Source: Coriobacteriia bacterium (GTDB taxonomy: Bacteria; Actinomycetota; Coriobacteriia; Coriobacteriales; QAMH01). Taken from it: 64,000 bases of DNA. A program made the translations under genes and the position numbers. A model generated the notes under the pieces. That model saw only the letters and a program-made list of their open reading frames with translations. It searched no databases and was not told where the DNA came from. Positions 59,856-64,000 of the stretch are shown here, in pieces (position 1 is the stretch's first letter; every line of letters begins with the position of its first letter). The DNA lies in contig QAMH01000010.1 in the NCBI GenBank assembly GCA_003149935.1, positions 1 through 64,000 on the forward strand. The letters are read 5' to 3'.

Positions 59856-59883
59856 ACAAACAAAGAAAGCGGGGCAAATCCCA
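59856..59883 (-). terminator. Hairpin with T tract just before rimP: terminator or attenuator
   Basis: On the minus strand AAAGTGGG-ATTTG-CCCCGCTTT is followed by CTTTGTTTG and then, within about 5 bases, the rimP ribosome site. The distance to leuS (stop 60325) is large, so it may regulate entry into the rimP-nusA-infB operon. Confidence 0.5.
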
Positions 59884-60050
59884 CTTTCTCCTTCACTCTT
59901 CTAGCTCTAACGGCGGCGTAGAAAGCCATACCGTGGCTGCAAGCAGCCTCGAAGCACACCGAATGGACGCTTCGACAAGCCATCCTATTGTACTCGGATT
60001 CATGCACAAGTCAATGAGACAAAAACCCGCCAGGGCGCTTTTGCCTCGTC

Positions 60051-60077
60051 GTGTCACAGGGGTCAGACCCCGTGACA
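60051..60077. repeat. REP-like palindrome (TGTCAC-GGGGTC-GACCCC-GTGACA)
   Basis: GTGTCAC and GTGACAC enclose GGGGTC and GACCCC around a central A. Similar words recur at 41923-41955. It is one of two repeats in the 483-bp space between rimP and leuS; the other is at 60198-60250. Confidence 0.8.
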
Positions 60078-60197
60078 CATTGGCGGCATTGCGACAAGGA
60101 TGACGAGTGCGCGACCGCTTCCGGACGCTCCGTGCCAAGAAACCCCGCCGCGTGACCGCCAAAAGAGGCGTTTCTTCCCGTTTTGCCAAGCCAGGCG

Positions 60198-60250
60198 GTC
60201 ACTGACCGTGAACTTTGGCATCCGGCGGTCAACAGCCCAACATCCTTGGC
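60198..60250. repeat. CGGTCACTGACCG-family repeat
   Basis: CGGTCACTGACCG is followed by AACTTTGGCATC and a partial second CGGTCAAC, resembling the paired repeat at 2505-2565 including TTGCCAA/TTGGCA-like words nearby. No gene is supported between 59893 and 60324. Confidence 0.55.
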
Positions 60251-60324
60251 AACGCGTCTCCGAAAATGGTCATGCGCCCGCCATCCTTGGCAAGCGTCGC
60301 GCACCTGTCGACAGACAAATCCCG

Positions 60325-62838
60325 TTAATTCGCAACCACGTTGACGACGGTCGGGGCGACGATGGTCTTGCGCACGGTGAGCCCCTCGATGCGATCGGCC
60401 ACAGCTTCGAGAGCCGCCGCGACGATCTCGTCCTCGCTGGCATCGGCCGCCGTCGTTATGTGGCCGCGTACCTTGCCGCCGATCATGACGGCGCGCTCGA
60501 CCTCGTCAGCCTTGGTGGCCTCCTCATCGAAGCTCGGCCAGCTGGCAGCATAGGCACTGCCCTCGTTACCGAGTGCCTCGGTCCACAGCTCGTCTGCCCA
60601 GTGCGGGGCATAGGGAGCGAGCAGCAGCACGAGCGTTGTGGCGACCGCACGGCACAGCTCCTTGTCGCGTGCGTCCTCCACCGTGGCGTTGAGATAATCG
60701 GCCGTCGTGTTGGAGAGCTCCATGATGGCCGCGAGTGCCGTGTTGAAGTTGAAGCGCTCGATGTCGGCGCCCACTTTCTTGATGGTCGCATGCATCTGAC
60801 GGTTGAGCTCCTTGGCGAGTTGCCCGTCATCGGTCGGACCAGTGGCATCGGCCAGCGACCACACCTGCCCCCACGCGCGCTTCAAGAAGCGCGCCATGGC
60901 CGCACAGCTCTTGTCGTCCCACTGCAGGTCCTTGTCGGGTGGCGCCATGAACAGGATGCACGCGCGGGCGGCATCGACGCCGTACTCGTCGATGAGCGAC
61001 TCGGGCGACACGACGTTGCCCTTGGACTTGGACATCGTCTCGCCCTTGGAGTCCTTGACCATGCCCTGGCACAGCAGGTTCGTGAATGGCTCGTCGAAAT
61101 CGAGCATGCCGGCATCACGCGCGACCTTGGTCCAGAAGCGCGAGTACAGCAGGTGCAAGATGGCATGCTCGATGCCACCGATGTACTGATCGACGGGCAT
61201 GAAGCGATCGGCCTTGTCCTTGGCAAAGGGCAGGCTCTTGTTGTGCGGGTCGGTATAGCGCAGGTAGTACCACGAGCTGCACGTGAAGGTGTCCATGGTG
61301 TCGGTCTCGCGATGCGCGGGCTTGCCACACACGGGACAAATGCACTCGTAGAACTCCTTGGAGTCCTTGAGCGTCTGGCCGGCGGCGATGTCGATGTCCA
61401 TGGGGAGAATGACCGGCAGGTCCTGTTCGGGAACGGGCACCAGGCCGCACTCGTCGCAGTAGATCATCGGGATGGGATTTCCCCAATAGCGCTGACGGCT
61501 GATGAGCCAGTCGCGAAGGCGGAAGTTCACGACCCCCTGGCCCAGGTCGCGCTCGGCGAGCCAGTCGATGACCGCCTGCATGCCCTCGGAGTCGTGTCCG
61601 CCGGGCATGCCGGTGAACTGCCCGGACTGCACCATGATGCCGTCGCCGGCATAGGCCTCGTCCCAATCCACGTCGGTCACCTCGAGGTCGCGCACGTCGG
61701 CAAGTTCGGTGGCAAGCGGGCTGTCCGCAGGCACGACGACCGGCGGGATGGGCAGGCCGTACTTGCGCGCAAACTCGAAGTCGCGCTGGTCGCCACAGGG
61801 CACGGCCATGACGGCGCCCGTGCCGTAGTCGGTCAGCACGTAGTCGGAAACCCAGACCGGCACCTTGGCACCGTTGACGGGGTTGATGACATAGCGGCCC
61901 GTGAACGCGCCGTGCTTCTCGCGGTCGCCCATCGTACGCTCGACGGCCGTGGCGGCGGCCGCAACCTTCTGCACCTCGCGCACCTCGGCCTCGTACTCGG
62001 TGCCCGCGATCAGGCGCTCGACGAGCTTGTGCTCGGGCGCGAGCATGAAGAAGGTGCAGCCGAAGAGCGTGTCGGGACGCGTCGTGAACACGGTGATGGT
62101 CTCGTCGGTGGGCTCGCCCGTCTCATCGCAGAGCGTGAACTTCACCTCAGCACCCTCGCTGCGGCCAATCCAGTTGGCCTGCATCTGCTTGACGCGCTCG
62201 GGCCAGCCAGGCAGCTTGTCGAGATCATCAAGCAGCTCTTGAGCGTAATCGGTGATCTTGAGATACCACTGGTCGAGCTCGCGGCGCTCGACGGTGGAGT
62301 GACAGCGCCAGCACGTGCCCTGCTCGACTTGCTCGTTGGCGAGCACCGTCTTGCAGTCCGGACACCAGTTGACGGGATTCGACTTGCGATACGCCAGGCC
62401 CTTCTCGTACATTTTGAGGAAGAACCACTGACCCCAGCGGTAGTAGTCCTCCTTGCACGTGATGACCGTGCGGTCCCAATCGTAGGAAAGGCCCATGCGC
62501 TTGAAGCTCGCCATCTGGGTGTCGATGTTCTCGAAAGTCCAGGTGGCCGGATGGCTGTGATGCTTGATGGCGGCGTTTTCGGCCGGCAGGCCAAAGGCAT
62601 CCCATCCGATGGGATGCAGCACGTCGTAGCCATTCATGTGCAGGTAGCGCGCGTAGACGTCGCCGATGGTGTAGTTGCGCACGTGACCCATGTGGATGTC
62701 ACCGCTCGGATACGGGAACATCTCGAGCACGTACTTCGCAGGGCGCTCGGATGCCTCGTCAAGCTTGAATAGCTCATGCTCCGCCCAGTACTGCTGCCAT
62801 TTGGGTTCGATGGAATGCGGATCATACGCCTCGTGCAT
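60325..62838 (-). CDS. leuS: Leucyl-tRNA synthetase
   Basis: 837-residue class I synthetase. HIGH motif: PYPSGDIHMGHVRNYTIGD; KMSKS motif: ETMSKSKGNVVSPESLID; editing-domain threonine-rich TVFTTRPDTLFGCTFF; zinc-like cysteines in WCPDCKTVLANEQ. The ATG at 62838 has GGAGG six bases upstream; TTG 62844 would abut it. No T-box leader is visible in the 93 bp before the gene. Charges tRNA-Leu. Confidence 0.97.
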   Translation of the reverse strand: MHEAYDPHSIEPKWQQYWAEHELFKLDEASERPAKYVLEMFPYPSGDIHMGHVRNYTIGDVYARYLHMNGYDVLHPIGWDAFGLPAENAAIKHHSHPATWTFENIDTQMASFKRMGLSYDWDRTVITCKEDYYRWGQWFFLKMYEKGLAYRKSNPVNWCPDCKTVLANEQVEQGTCWRCHSTVERRELDQWYLKITDYAQELLDDLDKLPGWPERVKQMQANWIGRSEGAEVKFTLCDETGEPTDETITVFTTRPDTLFGCTFFMLAPEHKLVERLIAGTEYEAEVREVQKVAAAATAVERTMGDREKHGAFTGRYVINPVNGAKVPVWVSDYVLTDYGTGAVMAVPCGDQRDFEFARKYGLPIPPVVVPADSPLATELADVRDLEVTDVDWDEAYAGDGIMVQSGQFTGMPGGHDSEGMQAVIDWLAERDLGQGVVNFRLRDWLISRQRYWGNPIPMIYCDECGLVPVPEQDLPVILPMDIDIAAGQTLKDSKEFYECICPVCGKPAHRETDTMDTFTCSSWYYLRYTDPHNKSLPFAKDKADRFMPVDQYIGGIEHAILHLLYSRFWTKVARDAGMLDFDEPFTNLLCQGMVKDSKGETMSKSKGNVVSPESLIDEYGVDAARACILFMAPPDKDLQWDDKSCAAMARFLKRAWGQVWSLADATGPTDDGQLAKELNRQMHATIKKVGADIERFNFNTALAAIMELSNTTADYLNATVEDARDKELCRAVATTLVLLLAPYAPHWADELWTEALGNEGSAYAASWPSFDEEATKADEVERAVMIGGKVRGHITTAADASEDEIVAAALEAVADRIEGLTVRKTIVAPTVVNVVAN

Positions 62839-62931
62839 GGCCAACCTCCGATGTGCCGTCAGATACGTGCGTCAGATAAAACAGTGACACATCATACCGC
62901 AGCGTCACGACGATAACGCGCTCAAACGCCG

Positions 62932-63513
62932 CTAAAACGCGATGAGACCCAGATGTTCGAGGAGTATCTTGAGACCGATGGCGATGAGCACGATACCGCC
63001 CGCGATCTGCGACGGCTTCTCGAAGCGCACCCCAAAGCGGTTGCCCACGACAACGCCGACAAGCGAGAGGACGAAGGTCGTGCAGCCGATGATCAGCGCA
63101 GCCGCCACGATGTCGATCTGCAGAAACGAGAAGCTGATACCGACGGCCAACGCGTCGATGCTCGTGGCGATGGCGAGCATGAAGAGTTCGCGCAAGTCGA
63201 GCTTCTGCGTGGACGTTTCGCCGTCCTCTTCCGCATCTTCGTCATGGAAGGCATCCCACAACATCTTTCCGCCGACGAGCGCGAGCAACGCAAAGGCGAT
63301 CCAATGGTCGACCGCCGTGACGTAGACCGCGAACGCGCTTCCCACCAACCAGCCGATGACCGGCATGAGGCCCTGGAAGACGCCGAAGAACAGCGCGATG
63401 ACGAGCGCATGGGCGTAGTTGACGCGATGCATGCCCAGGCCCTTGCAGACGGACACCGCAAACGCATCCATCGACAGGCCAACGCCAATGAGGAATATCT
63501 CGACGAATCCCAC
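62932..63513 (-). CDS. mntP: Manganese efflux pump MntP family
   Basis: 193-residue membrane protein with six helices in two repeats. The metal-binding aspartates are in GLSMDAFAVSVCKGLG and ATSIDALAVGISFSFL, as in MntP. A charged loop (DEDAEEDGETSTQKLD) separates the halves. It starts 9 bp after the next gene upstream. No yybP-ykoY riboswitch is visible. Expected to export Mn2+. Confidence 0.9.
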   Translation of the reverse strand: MGFVEIFLIGVGLSMDAFAVSVCKGLGMHRVNYAHALVIALFFGVFQGLMPVIGWLVGSAFAVYVTAVDHWIAFALLALVGGKMLWDAFHDEDAEEDGETSTQKLDLRELFMLAIATSIDALAVGISFSFLQIDIVAAALIIGCTTFVLSLVGVVVGNRFGVRFEKPSQIAGGIVLIAIGLKILLEHLGLIAF

Positions 63514-63522
63514 GAAAAAGCC

Positions 63523-64000
63523 CTAGGCCACGGCATCCGGTTCGGTCGGTTGGCCTTCGGCTCGGTTCACGTCCATGAGCTCCCTTTGGAGCTGCTGCAT
63601 CGTGGGCGGTACCCAGGTGATAGCGTCCGCGCCGGCATCGATCGTGCTCCTGATGGAGGCGGCGTCCTTGCCGCCACTCGCGATGATGGGAATCTCCGGG
63701 AAGCGCTCGCGCACCTTCTCGACGACCATCGGCGTGTCCTTGCCGGCGGCAACGTTGACCACCTTGGCGCCGGCCATGATCTTGGTGGCGATGAGCTCGT
63801 CGAAAGTCACAACCGTGAGGACGACGGGGATATCGATGCTCGAGGAAATCTGATGTACGTCCTCGATGCTCGTGGGCGAATTAACGACGACGCCGTAGGC
63901 ACCCTGCATCTCGGACTGAACCGCCATCGCCTTCGAGCGCGTGCCCGTGGTGGTCGTGCCGGCGACACCCGTGAAGACCGGGCGACCCGAAGCGGTCACG
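63523..64000 (-). CDS. TIM-barrel-like protein, N-terminal part beyond window
   Basis: At least 158 C-terminal residues are in the window; the frame is open to the edge, so the start is not seen. Strand-like segments alternate with helices in barrel fashion: PVVLTVVTFDELIATKI, GAKVVNVAAGKDTP, PIIASGGKDAASIRSTIDAG and ADAITWVPPT. The ASGG segment resembles a phosphate-binding loop. The N-terminal FTGVAGTTTTGTRSKAMAVQ is Thr/Gly-rich. I do not recognise a specific enzyme. It is 9 bp upstream of mntP on the same strand. Confidence 0.6.
   Translation of the reverse strand, partial: VTASGRPVFTGVAGTTTTGTRSKAMAVQSEMQGAYGVVVNSPTSIEDVHQISSSIDIPVVLTVVTFDELIATKIMAGAKVVNVAAGKDTPMVVEKVRERFPEIPIIASGGKDAASIRSTIDAGADAITWVPPTMQQLQRELMDVNRAEGQPTEPDAVA

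Noticed and set aside
62839..62931. T-box leader for leuS or Mn riboswitch for mntP
   Set aside because: The gaps are short (93 bp and 9 bp) and show no T-box bulge sequence or yybP-ykoY fold.

Overview
The window looks like a chromosome segment from an anaerobic, high-GC member of the Coriobacteriia, most likely Eggerthellaceae-like. The reasons are the GC-rich codon use, the density of molybdopterin and iron-sulfur oxidoreductases each with its own TetR regulator, and an actinobacterial-type core (rimP-nusA-ylxR-infB-rbfA-nrnA-truB-ribF, dnaG, rpoD). The assignment is an inference; no rRNA gene is present to fix it.

Layout. 1-16.3 kb is a metabolic island, nearly all on the minus strand. 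It holds two copies of a transhydroxylase / catechol-dehydroxylase-like molybdenum enzyme large subunit, the first cut by the window edge. Each copy is preceded by a related TetR regulator, and the second is followed by its Fe-S small subunit. The copies are identical over 1,340 bp and then diverge abruptly. Around them lie a HigBA toxin-antitoxin pair, a zinc alcohol dehydrogenase, a VOC protein, an FKBP isomerase, three short-chain dehydrogenases, an MFS exporter and a third TetR gene.

16.3-24.8 kb is an accessory island on the plus strand. It has an AAA ATPase with DUF4143, then a tight three-gene operon (TerB_N/TerB_C protein, BrxD/DUF2791-type ATPase, Lhr-like DEAD/DEAH helicase) whose promoter carries a near-consensus SOS box, then a second AAA ATPase. 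Both flanking ATPase genes have three short direct repeats just before the gene. The operon has repetitive DNA inserted in frame in two genes. This is the best candidate for an undescribed system.

24.8-34.7 kb holds YjbQ, metallo-beta-lactamase-fold proteins, three transporters (one followed by a 33-residue membrane peptide), a tRNA-Pro, a SixA-CHAD fusion, a GNAT-metallohydrolase fusion and a flavin reductase. 34.7-41.9 kb is a redox cluster of DUF169 ferredoxin, radical SAM enzyme, DUF2064 transferase, molybdopterin oxidoreductase and a CCG-domain Fe-S protein. 42.0-46.6 kb is a DmsABC-like operon whose catalytic subunit carries an unusual aromatic repeat tail. From 47 kb onward the region is core: Mrp ATPase, four tRNAs, rpoD, dnaG, the nusA-infB operon, leuS, mntP and a partial TIM-barrel protein.

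Intergenic spaces are rich in REP-like palindromes of several families, some perfect over more than 60 bp, and in a second repeat family ending in a GGTCGAAATGAC-like motif. Coordinates of starts were adjusted to the best ribosome binding site where the longest open frame looked over-extended.
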